The notes below the pieces were generated by a model, which saw only the letters and a list, made by a program, of their open reading frames with translations, ran no database searches and was not told where the DNA came from. Source: BP-191 sp035940575 (GTDB taxonomy: Bacteria > Actinomycetota > Actinomycetes > BP-191). From it: DNA of 64,000 nt. The position numbers and the translations under genes are program-made. Where the stretch lies: the NCBI GenBank assembly GCA_035940575.1, contig DASZER010000046.1, forward strand, positions 1 through 64,000, given 5' to 3'. Below are positions 52,503-59,696 of the stretch, in pieces (position 1 is the stretch's first letter; each line of letters opens with the position of its first letter).

Positions 52503-52529
52503 TCAAGTTCCTGCCGGACCCGCCGATAC
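52503..52529 (+). promoter_or_regulatory. Sigma-28 (WhiG/FliA)-type promoter of the CAP1 gene
   Basis: TCAAGTTC (52503-52510), exactly 11 nt, GCCGATAC (52522-52529) matches the FliA/SigD/WhiG consensus TAAAGTTT-N11-GCCGATAA closely. Transcription should start near 52537, 20 bp before the c-di-GMP riboswitch. This is the best of three such promoters in the window. Confidence 0.75.
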
Positions 52530-52556
52530 ATCTGCTGTCAGCAACCGTTCCGAGAC

Positions 52557-52655
52557 GGCCGCCGACCTCGACAAAGGCACACCGCGCGCGAGCGCGGGCC
52601 GCAAAGGCATGGGACTGCCCCGGCAGTCAGCCAGCCCGCCGAAGGGTCAACGGCC
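52557..52655 (+). ncRNA. Cyclic di-GMP-I (GEMM) riboswitch
   Basis: The P1 stem GGCCG-CC-GACC (52557-52567) pairs with GGTC-AA-CGGCC (52645-52655). Inside are the GEMM-I hallmarks: CAAAGGCACACC, a hairpin closed by a GCGA tetraloop (52580s-52590s), GCCGCAAAGGCAT, and GGGACTGCC-CCGG-CAGTCAGCC. Order and spacing fit the GNRA tetraloop-receptor fold that binds c-di-GMP. It lies 76 nt upstream of the CAP1 gene start, so the target is clear. Confidence 0.75.
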
Positions 52656-52700
52656 AAGAGCGTTGGACCGCCGACTTCAAGCACGTGGAGACGGCAGCCG

Positions 52701-52722
52701 CCTCGGGGTTCGCACCCGGAGG
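52701..52722 (+). promoter_or_regulatory. Hairpin hiding the ribosome site of CAP1 (riboswitch expression platform)
   Basis: CCTCGGGGT (52701-52709) pairs with ACCCGGAGG (52714-52722) with one mismatch, and the GGAGG at 52718-52722 is the ribosome site for the GTG at 52731. The riboswitch upstream may set whether this hairpin forms, that is, control at translation. The pairing is seen; the switch is inference. Confidence 0.55.
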
Positions 52723-52730
52723 TGCTGTCC

Positions 52731-53444
52731 GTGCTTCGCCGATTCGCCTCGGTCCTCGTGGCCTCGACCATCGCCCTCACCGGGCTGGCCGCCGCCGCGC
52801 CCAGCGCGTCCGCCTCGACGCAGGAGTCGCAGTTCGTCTCGCTGACGAACGGCGCCCGCTCCAACAAGGGCCTCCGCACCTACGGCGTCGCCTCCGACCT
52901 CGTCTCCGTCGCCCGCCGCCACGCGCAGCGCATGGCGTCGCAGAAGTCGCTGTACCACAACCCGAACCTCGGCTCCGAGGTCTCCGGCTGGCAGGCCGTC
53001 GGCGAGAACGTCGGCATGGGCGGCTCGGTGTCGTCCATCCACAACGCGTTCATGAACAGCACCGCGCACCGCGCGAACATCCTCGACACGGACTTCACGC
53101 AGGTCGGCATCGGCGTCGCGTTCGACTCCGACGGCGTCATGTACGTCACCGAGGTCTTCCGCAAGCCGAGCGGCTCGACGTCCGTCACCCCGGCCCCGCG
53201 GCCCCGCCCGGTCGCCACGGCCCGCCCGCGCACGACGTACAAGCCGGCCGTCGCGCCGAAGCCTGTCGCCAAGCCCGTCGCCCGCAAGCCCGTCGCCCGC
53301 AAGCCCGTCGTGAAGCGCCCCGACCCCCGCGCGCAGCTCGCCGCCCGCCTCGCCCACGCCCGCCAGGTCGCGTCCGCCCGTGCCGCGGAGAGCGCCCTCG
53401 AGCACGCCGTCGTGTACGTCGACGTGATGGGCTCGCTCGCGTAG
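52731..53444 (+). CDS. CAP/SCP-domain secreted protein (CAP1)
   Basis: The 237-residue product has a signal peptide (FASVLVASTIALTGLAAAAPSASA) and a CAP domain (about residues 30-145): SLYHNPNLGSEVSGWQ, GENVGMG, TAHRANIL, with the conserved His/Glu of the cavity. A Pro/Lys/Arg-rich tail (KPVARKPVARKPVV) follows, perhaps binding the wall. Two paralogues lie downstream. GTG at 52731 fits the ribosome site and the paralogues' LRR/LRK start. It is controlled by a sigma-28 promoter and c-di-GMP riboswitch. Confidence 0.88.
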   Translation: MLRRFASVLVASTIALTGLAAAAPSASASTQESQFVSLTNGARSNKGLRTYGVASDLVSVARRHAQRMASQKSLYHNPNLGSEVSGWQAVGENVGMGGSVSSIHNAFMNSTAHRANILDTDFTQVGIGVAFDSDGVMYVTEVFRKPSGSTSVTPAPRPRPVATARPRTTYKPAVAPKPVAKPVARKPVARKPVVKRPDPRAQLAARLAHARQVASARAAESALEHAVVYVDVMGSLA

Positions 53445-53462
53445 CACCTCCCCGTCAGGCTC

Positions 53463-53494
53463 CCGCCCCGGTCCGTTCGTACGGACCGGGGCGG
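53463..53494 (+). terminator. 14-bp hairpin terminator after CAP1
   Basis: The perfect arms CCGCCCCGGTCCGT and ACGGACCGGGGCGG with a TCGT loop lie 18 bp after the CAP1 stop. A short TGTCGTGT follows. This separates CAP1 from CAP2. Confidence 0.85.
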
Positions 53495-53702
53495 TGTCGT
53501 GTACGCCGAACGGAGTAGTGCCAGTCTGCTTACCGGCGGGTGGTTTTCGGCCCCGGTGCTGGCATTTGGGCTAATCCTCTGGCAGGGTCTTGCCCGCAGG
53601 GGTGGGACCGGGCGCGTCGTCTTCCCTGGACGCGGCCGTCACGTGTACGCCCGCCGGCTTCCGAGCTCGATCGGTCGGCCTGATCCCTCGAGGTACGTCT
53701 TC

Positions 53703-54416
53703 TTGCTGCGCCGCGTGCTCGTACTGCTCCTCCTCGTCCTGCCGCTGTCCGCCGTCTCCGCGACGCCGGCGTACGCGTCGGCGACGGAGTCGGAGTTCGT
53801 CTCCCGCACCAACTCCGCACGGACGTCGCGCGACCTGCGCGCGTACGTCGTGCGCAGCGACCTCGTCTCCGTCGCCCGCCGCCAGGCGGCGCGGATGGCG
53901 GCCGCGCGGCGGATCTCCCACAACCCGAACCTCACCTCCGAGGTCACGAGCTGGCGCAACGTCGGCGAGAACGTCGGCAGCGGCAGCACCGTGTCGCGCA
54001 TCCACACGGCGTTCATGAACTCGTCGGGCCACCGCGCGAACATCCTCAGCGCGACGTTCACCGAGGTCGGCATCGGCACCGCGCGCGGCGGGGACGGGCT
54101 CATCTACGTCTCCGAGGTGTTCCGCCGCCCGACGTACGCCACGACGTACGCCCCCGCGCGCAGCACCACGACGACCAGGCGGCGTACGACGACCGCCCCC
54201 CGCACCAGGACGACCGTCCGCGCCTCGCGCTCGGCCGCCCGCCGGCCGCTGCCGCCGGCCCGCCCGGCGACCGTACGTCGCGTGACGGTCCGCGTCGTCG
54301 ACCGTACGGCGGGGCGCCTGCGCTACGCGTACGGCATCTACCGCACGCCGCGGCCCGTCGGGTCGCTCGACCGCGCGGTGTCGTACGTGCGCGCGTCGCA
54401 GATCCTCGCGGGCTAG
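53703..54416 (+). CDS. CAP/SCP-domain secreted protein (CAP2)
   Basis: The 237-residue product starts at a TTG (53703) with GAGG upstream; this aligns with CAP1 and CAP3 (LRRVLVLLLLVLPLSAVSA signal). The CAP domain has ISHNPNLTSEVTSW, GENVGSG and SGHRANIL. The tail is Thr/Arg-rich (STTTTRRRTTTAPRTRTT). The 208-bp leader from the CAP1 terminator contains inverted repeats (TGCCAG...CTGGCA) but no c-di-GMP fold was found. It is likely a wall-associated or signalling protein. Confidence 0.85.
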   Translation: MLRRVLVLLLLVLPLSAVSATPAYASATESEFVSRTNSARTSRDLRAYVVRSDLVSVARRQAARMAAARRISHNPNLTSEVTSWRNVGENVGSGSTVSRIHTAFMNSSGHRANILSATFTEVGIGTARGGDGLIYVSEVFRRPTYATTYAPARSTTTTRRRTTTAPRTRTTVRASRSAARRPLPPARPATVRRVTVRVVDRTAGRLRYAYGIYRTPRPVGSLDRAVSYVRASQILAG

Positions 54417-54468
54417 AGCCCTCCTACTAGTCCCTTCCGCTCTCTCCTCCCGGCAGGTGCCGGGCGTT

Positions 54469-54487
54469 CCGTGACGAAATGTCACGG
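54469..54487. promoter_or_regulatory. Palindromic operator candidate before CAP3
   Basis: CCGTGAC-GAAAT-GTCACGG is a perfect 7-bp inverted repeat, and a direct repeat GTCACT follows at about 54520. The pattern resembles activator sites (CRP-like or MtrA-like), but the spacing fits neither exactly. It should control the CAP3 gene. Confidence 0.5.
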
Positions 54488-54548
54488 TCCGCCCCGCCCC
54501 CTCGTGGTCGTCCGGCGTCACTTCGTCACTGACGGGGTAGGCGCGCGT

Positions 54549-54602
54549 TAGTGCGTTCGGACCAGCACGTCAGGGCCATAGGGCCCGAGGTCCGACGCAC
54601 TA
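54549..54602 (+). ncRNA. Structured 5' leader hairpin of CAP3
   Basis: TAGTGCG-T-TCGGACC (54549-54563) pairs with GGTCCGA-CGCACTA (54589-54602), a 14-bp stem with one bulged T. A second GGGCC-ATAG-GGCCC hairpin sits in the loop. It ends 4 bp before the ribosome site. It is not a riboswitch class I know; RNA control or a site for a regulator are both possible. Confidence 0.45.
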
Positions 54603-54619
54603 GCCGAGGGAGGGCCACC

Positions 54620-55312
54620 GTGCTCCGCAAGGTCGCCGCGCTGCTGCTGGCCCCGCTCGTCGTCGCGGGCGTCGCCTTCTGGGGCAGTGCCGCCTCGGCG
54701 GCCGACGCGCACGCGGGCTCGTTCGTCAGCAAGGCGAACGCCGAGCGCACCTCGCGCGGGCTGCGCGCCTACACGGTCGCGTCCGACCTCTCCGTCGTCG
54801 CCCGCCGCCACGCGGAGCGGATGGCGGCCAAGCACTCGCTGTACCACAACCCCAACCTCGGCTCCGAGGTCTCCGGCTGGCAGGTCGTCGGCGAGAACGT
54901 CGGGATGGGCGGCGACGTCCAGTCGATCCACCAGGCGTTCATGGACAGCCCGGAGCACCGCGCGAACATCCTCGCCCGCGACTACACCGAGATCGGCGTC
55001 GGCACGGTCGTCGACGCCGACGGCGTGCTGTGGGTCACCCAGGTCTTCCGGCTCCCGATGAAGGCCGTCGCGCCGGTCCCCGCCAAGCCGCGCGTCGTCG
55101 TGGCGTCGCGGTCGCGTACCGCGCCCGTCGTGCACCACGCTGCGGTCCGCCCGGTCGCGAAGCCCGCGCCGGCCCGCAAGGTCGTCGCGGCCCCCGCGCC
55201 GGTCGCGGTCGACGCGAACGCGCTCGCCGGCGCCCTCGCCGACGCGACGGCGGTCGACCCGGTCGCGCAGGCGATGGCGTACGCCGACGCCATGGCGGCG
55301 ATCGGCCGCTGA
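54620..55312 (+). CDS. CAP/SCP-domain secreted protein (CAP3)
   Basis: The 230-residue product has a signal peptide (VAALLLAPLVVAGVAFWGSAASA) and a CAP domain close to CAP1: SLYHNPNLGSEVSGWQ, GENVGMGG, PEHRANIL. The tail is Ala/Val/Lys/Pro-rich. The GTG follows GAGGGAGGG. CAP1 and CAP3 are closer to each other than to CAP2. The leader carries a palindromic site and a long hairpin rather than the riboswitch found before CAP1, so expression timing probably differs. Confidence 0.88.
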   Translation: MLRKVAALLLAPLVVAGVAFWGSAASAADAHAGSFVSKANAERTSRGLRAYTVASDLSVVARRHAERMAAKHSLYHNPNLGSEVSGWQVVGENVGMGGDVQSIHQAFMDSPEHRANILARDYTEIGVGTVVDADGVLWVTQVFRLPMKAVAPVPAKPRVVVASRSRTAPVVHHAAVRPVAKPAPARKVVAAPAPVAVDANALAGALADATAVDPVAQAMAYADAMAAIGR

Positions 55313-55342
55313 CGCCGACCGCCGCCACAGGCGGCACGGTCC

Positions 55343-55552
55343 CTAGCAGGCGGCTCGGTGGAACGTCGGGATGCCCTGGCAGCACTCGGTCGGCGCGACG
55401 GCGCTGTACTCGACCATGACGTTGCAGTCGCAGTCGGTAAGCCCCGTGTAGCACGTGAGGTGCGTGCCCGGGCCGCCCGCGACGGTACGGAGCTCGTCGG
55501 GCGTGAGCGCCGCGAGCGTCTCCTTCGCGAGGGTGAGCCGGCGGGTCAGCAT
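55343..55552 (-). CDS. RiPP (class I lanthipeptide-like) precursor A
   Basis: The 69-residue peptide has a leader RRLTLAKETLAALTPDELRTVAGG, the KETL..L....L..V.GG pattern of lanthipeptide and related RiPP leaders, cut after GG. The core of about 42 residues is rich in Cys and Thr/Ser (LTCYTGLTDCDCN) and ends PTECCQGIPTFHRAAC. Precursor B overlaps it by 7 bp and shares the C-terminal block. No LanB/C/M enzyme or transporter is in the window, so the product and its modification are unknown. Confidence 0.7.
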   Translation of the reverse strand: MLTRRLTLAKETLAALTPDELRTVAGGPGTHLTCYTGLTDCDCNVMVEYSAVAPTECCQGIPTFHRAAC

Positions 55553-55764
55553 GCGGCACCCGCCCGGTGGAACGTCGGGATGCCCTGGCAGCACTCGGTC
55601 GGCGAGAACACGCTCGGGTGGAACACCGGCGTGATCGCGCACTCGACGCACGTGTAGCACGTGCCGACCGACGCGTCGGCACCGGCGCCGACGGCGCCGA
55701 GGTCGTCCGACGTGAGCGCGGCGAGGGTCTCCTTGGCGAGGGTGAGCCGTACGGAACGCTTCAT
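55546..55764 (-). CDS. RiPP (class I lanthipeptide-like) precursor B
   Basis: The 72-residue peptide has the leader VRLTLAKETLAALTSDDLGAVGAG and a core with six cysteines: GTCYTCVECAITP and PTECCQGIPTFHRAGAAC. The final block PTECCQGIPTFHRA is identical to precursor A. The ATG follows CAGGAG. The gene lies 195 bp after the PBP gene on the same strand. The pair looks like a two-component or duplicated precursor whose enzymes are encoded elsewhere. Confidence 0.7.
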   Translation of the reverse strand: MKRSVRLTLAKETLAALTSDDLGAVGAGADASVGTCYTCVECAITPVFHPSVFSPTECCQGIPTFHRAGAAC

Positions 55765-55959
55765 CTGGGCTCCTGGGGAACGAGGGGGACGAGCCGCGCT
55801 CTGGGCGCGCGACTCCGCGTCGCCACGTTCCCCGCGGCGGCTCCCCCACACCCGCGACCTCACCCCCCACGCGCCGACGGCCGCAGGACGCTCCGCCTGC
55901 GGCACGGGCGTCCGACGGCGGCGCGCCGCCGGCGGCGGGCGCGAACCGCGCAACGCGCG

Positions 55960-58188
55960 CTACGGCGGCGCGGGGCCGCCGGTGCCGCCGCCGGGGGGCG
56001 GGTTCGAGGTGGGGGGCGGGTTCGACGTCGGAGGCGGCTCGGTGGTCGGCGGCGGCTCGGGCGTCGTAGTCGGCGTCGGCTCCGCGGTGGCCGTCGGGGA
56101 CGGCGCCGCGGTCGTGGGCCGCACGGTCGACGTCGGCGGCGGCGCGGCGGGCGAGGGCGTGCGCGTACGCGGCCGCCGGCGCGTCGGCGACACGGACGGC
56201 GACGGCGAGGCGCCGATGCCCGCCTCCTTCGCCGCCTCGGCCTTCACGAGCTCGGCGTGGTGCTTCCAGAACCGGCTGAAGATCGTCGCCGGCAGCGTGC
56301 CGCCGTACACGGGACGTACGCCGTGCACGCGCCCGAGCGGCTTCACCGCGCCCTTGTGGCCCATCCACGTCACGACGCACAGCTCGGGCGCGCAGCCTGC
56401 GAACCACGCGTCGGTGTTGTTGTTGGTCGACCCGGTCTTGCCGAACACGCGCTTGCCCGGCACCCGCGCCGCCCGCGCGGTGCCCTTCTCGACCACGTCG
56501 TACATGGCCTCGACGACCTGGTCGGCGACGTTCTTCGGGATGACCTGCGTGCCCGCGGGCTCGGGCTCCGCGCGCATGACCTCGATGCCGCTGAACGTCC
56601 TCGCGGTGTCGGCGTTGCGACGCTCCTCGAGCACGAGCCGCATGTCGCGGCGCACGCCGCCGGCCGCGAGCGTCGCGAACGCCTGCGCGACCGACAGCGG
56701 CGAGACGTTGATCGCGCCGAGCGACATGGCGGGGTTGGTCCCGATGCCGGACGCCGGGCCCATGCCCGCGGCGACGGCGACGTCCTTGACCTTCTGGGTG
56801 CCGACGTCGACGGCGAGCTTGGCGTAGACGGTGTTGACGGAGCTCGCGAGGCCGCGGCGCAGCGTGTACGACCGCCCGCCGCCGCCCTCGGCGTTGCACG
56901 GCCGGTAGTACGGCTTGCGCGACACGACGAGGCACGAGGGGCCCGGGTAGACCGTGTCGAGCGTCTTGCCGTTCTGCAGCGCGGCGGCGAGCGTGAACGG
57001 CTTGATCGCCGAGCCGGTCTGCACGCGCGCGTCCTCGGCGAGGTTGAAGCCGTTGCGGACGTAGCGCGACGAGTAGATCGCCTTGAGGTCGCCGGTGCGC
57101 GGGTCGATCGCGACGACGGCCGCGTCCGGCTCGTCGGCGTCCGGCGTGGCCGGGTTGAGGCCGGGCAGCGTCTGGAACACCGCCCGCTCGATGGCGCGCT
57201 GCACGATCAGGTCGAGCGTCGTGCGGACGCGCAGGCCGCCGCCGTAGAGCTCGTCGTCGGTGAGCGTCTGCTTCAGCTCCGCGGTCACCATGTCGGTGAA
57301 GATCGGCGCCTCGGTCGCCTCGGCGGCCGGCTTCTCCTTCGCGAGGGCCAACGGCTGCCGGTACGCCCGCGACGCGTCGATCGGCGAGATGTAGCGGTTG
57401 GCGCTCAGCCGGTCGAGCGCGTAGAGCTGGCGGGCCTTGGCGTTGTCCATCGACTTCACGGGGTTGTTCGCCGACGGTGCGTTGATCATCCCGGCGATCA
57501 TCGCGGCCCGCGCGAGCTCCAGCACCGGCGAACGCCGCCCCGACGCCTTGTCGAGCGCGAGGTCCTTCACGGGCACGCCGAAGTAGTACTTGGCCGCGGC
57601 CTGCACGCCGTACGTGCCGTTGCCGAGGTACACGCTGTTCAGGTAGCGGTGCAGGATCTCGGCCTTGCCGAACTTCCGCTCCGCGCGGTACGCCACCACG
57701 GCCTCGCGCATCTTGCGCAGCGCGGTCTTCTCGCGGCCGACGTAGATGTTCTTGACCCACTGCTGCGTGATCGTCGAGCCGCCCTGGGTGCGCCCCCCGC
57801 CGAACACGTCGCGGTACGCCGCGCGCCCGATCGCCATCGGGTCGACGCCCTTGTGCCGGAAGAAGCGCTCGTCCTCGGCCGCGATCACGGCGTCCTTGAG
57901 GACCTTGGGGATCTCCGACTCCGCGACGTCCTCGCGGATCTCGGGGGCCCTGATGGAGGCGTAGAACCGCTCGGAGGAGTCCAGCAGCAGCGCCGTCGGC
58001 AGCCGCGCGGGCACCGTCAGGTCGATCGGCGCGACGAGCAGCCCGGCGACGAACGACACCAGCCCGACGAGCGCCGCGAACAGCGTCCAGCGGACGAACG
58101 GGAACCGCCTGCGCCGCCGCACGCGCACGCTCGGCGCGGCGGCGGGGTTGCCTCCGCCGCCGCGACCCGGGAGAGTCGTCGCCGTCAT
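55960..58188 (-). CDS. Class A penicillin-binding protein (glycosyltransferase/transpeptidase)
   Basis: The 742-residue protein has one N-terminal helix, a GT51 glycosyltransferase domain (AAEDERFFRHKGVDP, GGSTITQQWVKN) and a transpeptidase domain with SAIK (TGSAIKPF), SSVN and KTGS (FGKTGSTNNNTD). It polymerises and cross-links peptidoglycan. A long Pro/Thr-rich tail ends the protein, as in many actinobacterial PBP1s. The ATG is at 58188. It is divergent from a response regulator gene only 34 bp away. Confidence 0.93.
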   Translation of the reverse strand: MTATTLPGRGGGGNPAAAPSVRVRRRRRFPFVRWTLFAALVGLVSFVAGLLVAPIDLTVPARLPTALLLDSSERFYASIRAPEIREDVAESEIPKVLKDAVIAAEDERFFRHKGVDPMAIGRAAYRDVFGGGRTQGGSTITQQWVKNIYVGREKTALRKMREAVVAYRAERKFGKAEILHRYLNSVYLGNGTYGVQAAAKYYFGVPVKDLALDKASGRRSPVLELARAAMIAGMINAPSANNPVKSMDNAKARQLYALDRLSANRYISPIDASRAYRQPLALAKEKPAAEATEAPIFTDMVTAELKQTLTDDELYGGGLRVRTTLDLIVQRAIERAVFQTLPGLNPATPDADEPDAAVVAIDPRTGDLKAIYSSRYVRNGFNLAEDARVQTGSAIKPFTLAAALQNGKTLDTVYPGPSCLVVSRKPYYRPCNAEGGGGRSYTLRRGLASSVNTVYAKLAVDVGTQKVKDVAVAAGMGPASGIGTNPAMSLGAINVSPLSVAQAFATLAAGGVRRDMRLVLEERRNADTARTFSGIEVMRAEPEPAGTQVIPKNVADQVVEAMYDVVEKGTARAARVPGKRVFGKTGSTNNNTDAWFAGCAPELCVVTWMGHKGAVKPLGRVHGVRPVYGGTLPATIFSRFWKHHAELVKAEAAKEAGIGASPSPSVSPTRRRPRTRTPSPAAPPPTSTVRPTTAAPSPTATAEPTPTTTPEPPPTTEPPPTSNPPPTSNPPPGGGTGGPAPP

Positions 58189-58221
58189 CGCCGAGCAGCG
58201 TACGACGGAGGTGTGACAGGA

Positions 58222-58602
58222 ATGGCCGTCAGGGTCATGGTCGTCGACGACACCGACCACGTGCGCACGATGCTGGCCGAGATGCTGGAGCTCGACGGGT
58301 TCGAGGTCGTGGCCAGGGCGGCGAGCGGCGAGGACGCCGTACGCGCCGTCGCCGCGAGCGACCCGGACGTCGTCGTGATGGACCTCAAGATGCCGGGCAT
58401 CGACGGCCTCGAGACGACGCGGCGGATCAAGGAGGCACGGCCCGACCAGCCGGTCATCCTCTACACCGCCTACCTCGACCCGACCATCGAGGCGGCCGCC
58501 CGCGAGGTGGGCGTCACGCTGTGCCTCGGGAAGATCGACGGCCTGCCCGAGCTCGAACGGCAGATCTCGCGGCTGACCCTGGAGCTCGCCGGAGACTCTT
58601 AG
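58222..58602 (+). CDS. Single-domain response regulator (CheY-like)
   Basis: The 126-residue protein is one receiver domain: VVDDTDHVRTML acidic pocket, phospho-acceptor aspartate in VVVMDLKMPGIDG, YTAYLD switch region and a lysine in LGKIDGLPEL. No output domain follows, so it works by protein contact or phosphotransfer. No kinase is nearby. The ATG at 58222 is chosen for its distance to GGAGG. Confidence 0.88.
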   Translation: MAVRVMVVDDTDHVRTMLAEMLELDGFEVVARAASGEDAVRAVAASDPDVVVMDLKMPGIDGLETTRRIKEARPDQPVILYTAYLDPTIEAAAREVGVTLCLGKIDGLPELERQISRLTLELAGDS

Positions 58603-58631
58603 GCACCGTCACCGTCTCCGGCGTGGCGCGT

Positions 58632-58659
58632 TCAAGAGTGAGAGCCGGACACCCGACAC
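58632..58659 (+). promoter_or_regulatory. Weak sigma-28-like promoter before the bldN operon
   Basis: TCAA (58632-58635), 16 nt, CCCGACAC (58652-58659). The -10 differs by one base from the CCGATAC core of the strong sites, and equals that of the weak site at 10323. It points to the small ORF and bldN. Low confidence. Confidence 0.3.
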
Positions 58660-58739
58660 TCTGAGTTGTCCGATTCTGGACGGAACGTGACAAGTGGCCC
58701 CACGATGGGCTGCTCGCACCCCACCCCCGGAGCCGCCGC

Positions 58740-58829
58740 ATGCGTACGCAGACCGCCGTCGGCGTGCTGCTGCTGCTGCTCGCCATCGTGGTCTCGGCCG
58801 GGGTCACGGTCGCGCAGGTGATGCGGTGA
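58740..58829 (+). CDS. 29-residue single-helix membrane peptide coupled to bldN
   Basis: The ATG at 58740 follows CCGGAG. The peptide MRTQTAV... has one membrane helix (GVLLLLLAIVVSAGVTVAQV) and almost nothing else. Its stop overlaps the GTG of bldN (GTGA), the same coupling used across this genome, which supports real translation. It could be a membrane micro-protein acting on the BldN/RsbN pair or simply a translational leader for bldN. Confidence 0.55.
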   Translation: MRTQTAVGVLLLLLAIVVSAGVTVAQVMR

Positions 58830-59608
58830 CGCGTCCCCACGGCCGGCTGAGCGGGTTCGACGCGCTGCGCGCCGAGCTCGTCCGCTACCACACCGACCCG
58901 CACGCGTTCGGCGACGGGACGCTCGGCGTCCCGCGCGGCAGCCTGGGCAACGTCATCCCGTTGCGGCCCGAGCTGGCCGGAGCGGTGCCCGCTCCGGCCG
59001 ACGAGCACGCCGCCGCCGCGGAAGACGCGGCCCCGGAAGGCGACGAACCGTTCGAGGCGGAGCCGGCCGTCGTCGAGCTGGTCGCGCGGGCGCAGGGCGG
59101 CGACGCGGAGGCGTTCGGGCTGCTCTACGACCGCTACCTCGACCTCGTCTACCGCTACGTGTACTACCGCGTCGGCTCGAAGGCCCTCGCGGAGGACCTC
59201 GTCAGCGAGACGTTCCTGCGTGCGCTGCGGCGCATCGGGTCGTTCGAGTGGCAGGGCCGCGACTTCGCCGCCTGGCTCGTCACGATCGCGCGCAACATCG
59301 TCGCGGACCACTACAAGAGCGGCAGGTTCCGCCTCGAGGTGTCGACCGCGGACATGCTCGACGCCGACCGCGCGACCGACGGGCCCGAGAACGAGGTCCT
59401 CGAAGGCATCACGAACGTCACGCTGCTCGAGGCCGTCAAGCGGCTCAACGGCGAGCAGCAGGAGTGCGTGGTGCTGCGGTTCCTGCAGGGCATGTCGGTG
59501 CTCGAGACCGCGCAGGCCATGGGCAAGACCGAGGGCGCCATCAAGGCGCTGCAGTACCGCGCTGTACGCACCCTCGGCCGGATGCTGCCGAAGGAGCTCG
59601 TCCTGTGA
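58826..59608 (+). CDS. bldN: ECF sigma factor BldN-like
   Basis: The 260-residue protein has an N-terminal extension of about 85 residues before sigma-2, like pro-BldN of Streptomyces, then LVARAQGGDAEAFGLLYDRY, AEDLVSETFLRALRRIG, WQGRDFAAWLVTIARNIVADH and sigma-4 ECVVLRFLQGMSVLETAQAMGKTEGAIKALQYRAVRTL. BldN drives aerial development genes there. It is translationally coupled to a 29-codon ORF and followed by a DUF5667 partner gene. Confidence 0.9.
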   Translation: MTRPHGRLSGFDALRAELVRYHTDPHAFGDGTLGVPRGSLGNVIPLRPELAGAVPAPADEHAAAAEDAAPEGDEPFEAEPAVVELVARAQGGDAEAFGLLYDRYLDLVYRYVYYRVGSKALAEDLVSETFLRALRRIGSFEWQGRDFAAWLVTIARNIVADHYKSGRFRLEVSTADMLDADRATDGPENEVLEGITNVTLLEAVKRLNGEQQECVVLRFLQGMSVLETAQAMGKTEGAIKALQYRAVRTLGRMLPKELVL

Positions 59609-59696
59609 CGCTCCGTCGATATGCGAAGGATTCGGGCGGCCGCGCCCGTAACCGTCCGTACCCGGCCTCGTTGGGGAACGGGAAGGAGGCACTCCG

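Noticed and set aside
53495..54619. c-di-GMP or c-di-AMP riboswitch before CAP2 or CAP3
   Set aside because: Inverted repeats are present but the conserved cores (GCAAAGCC-type, GNRA tetraloop, or ydaO boxes) were not found.
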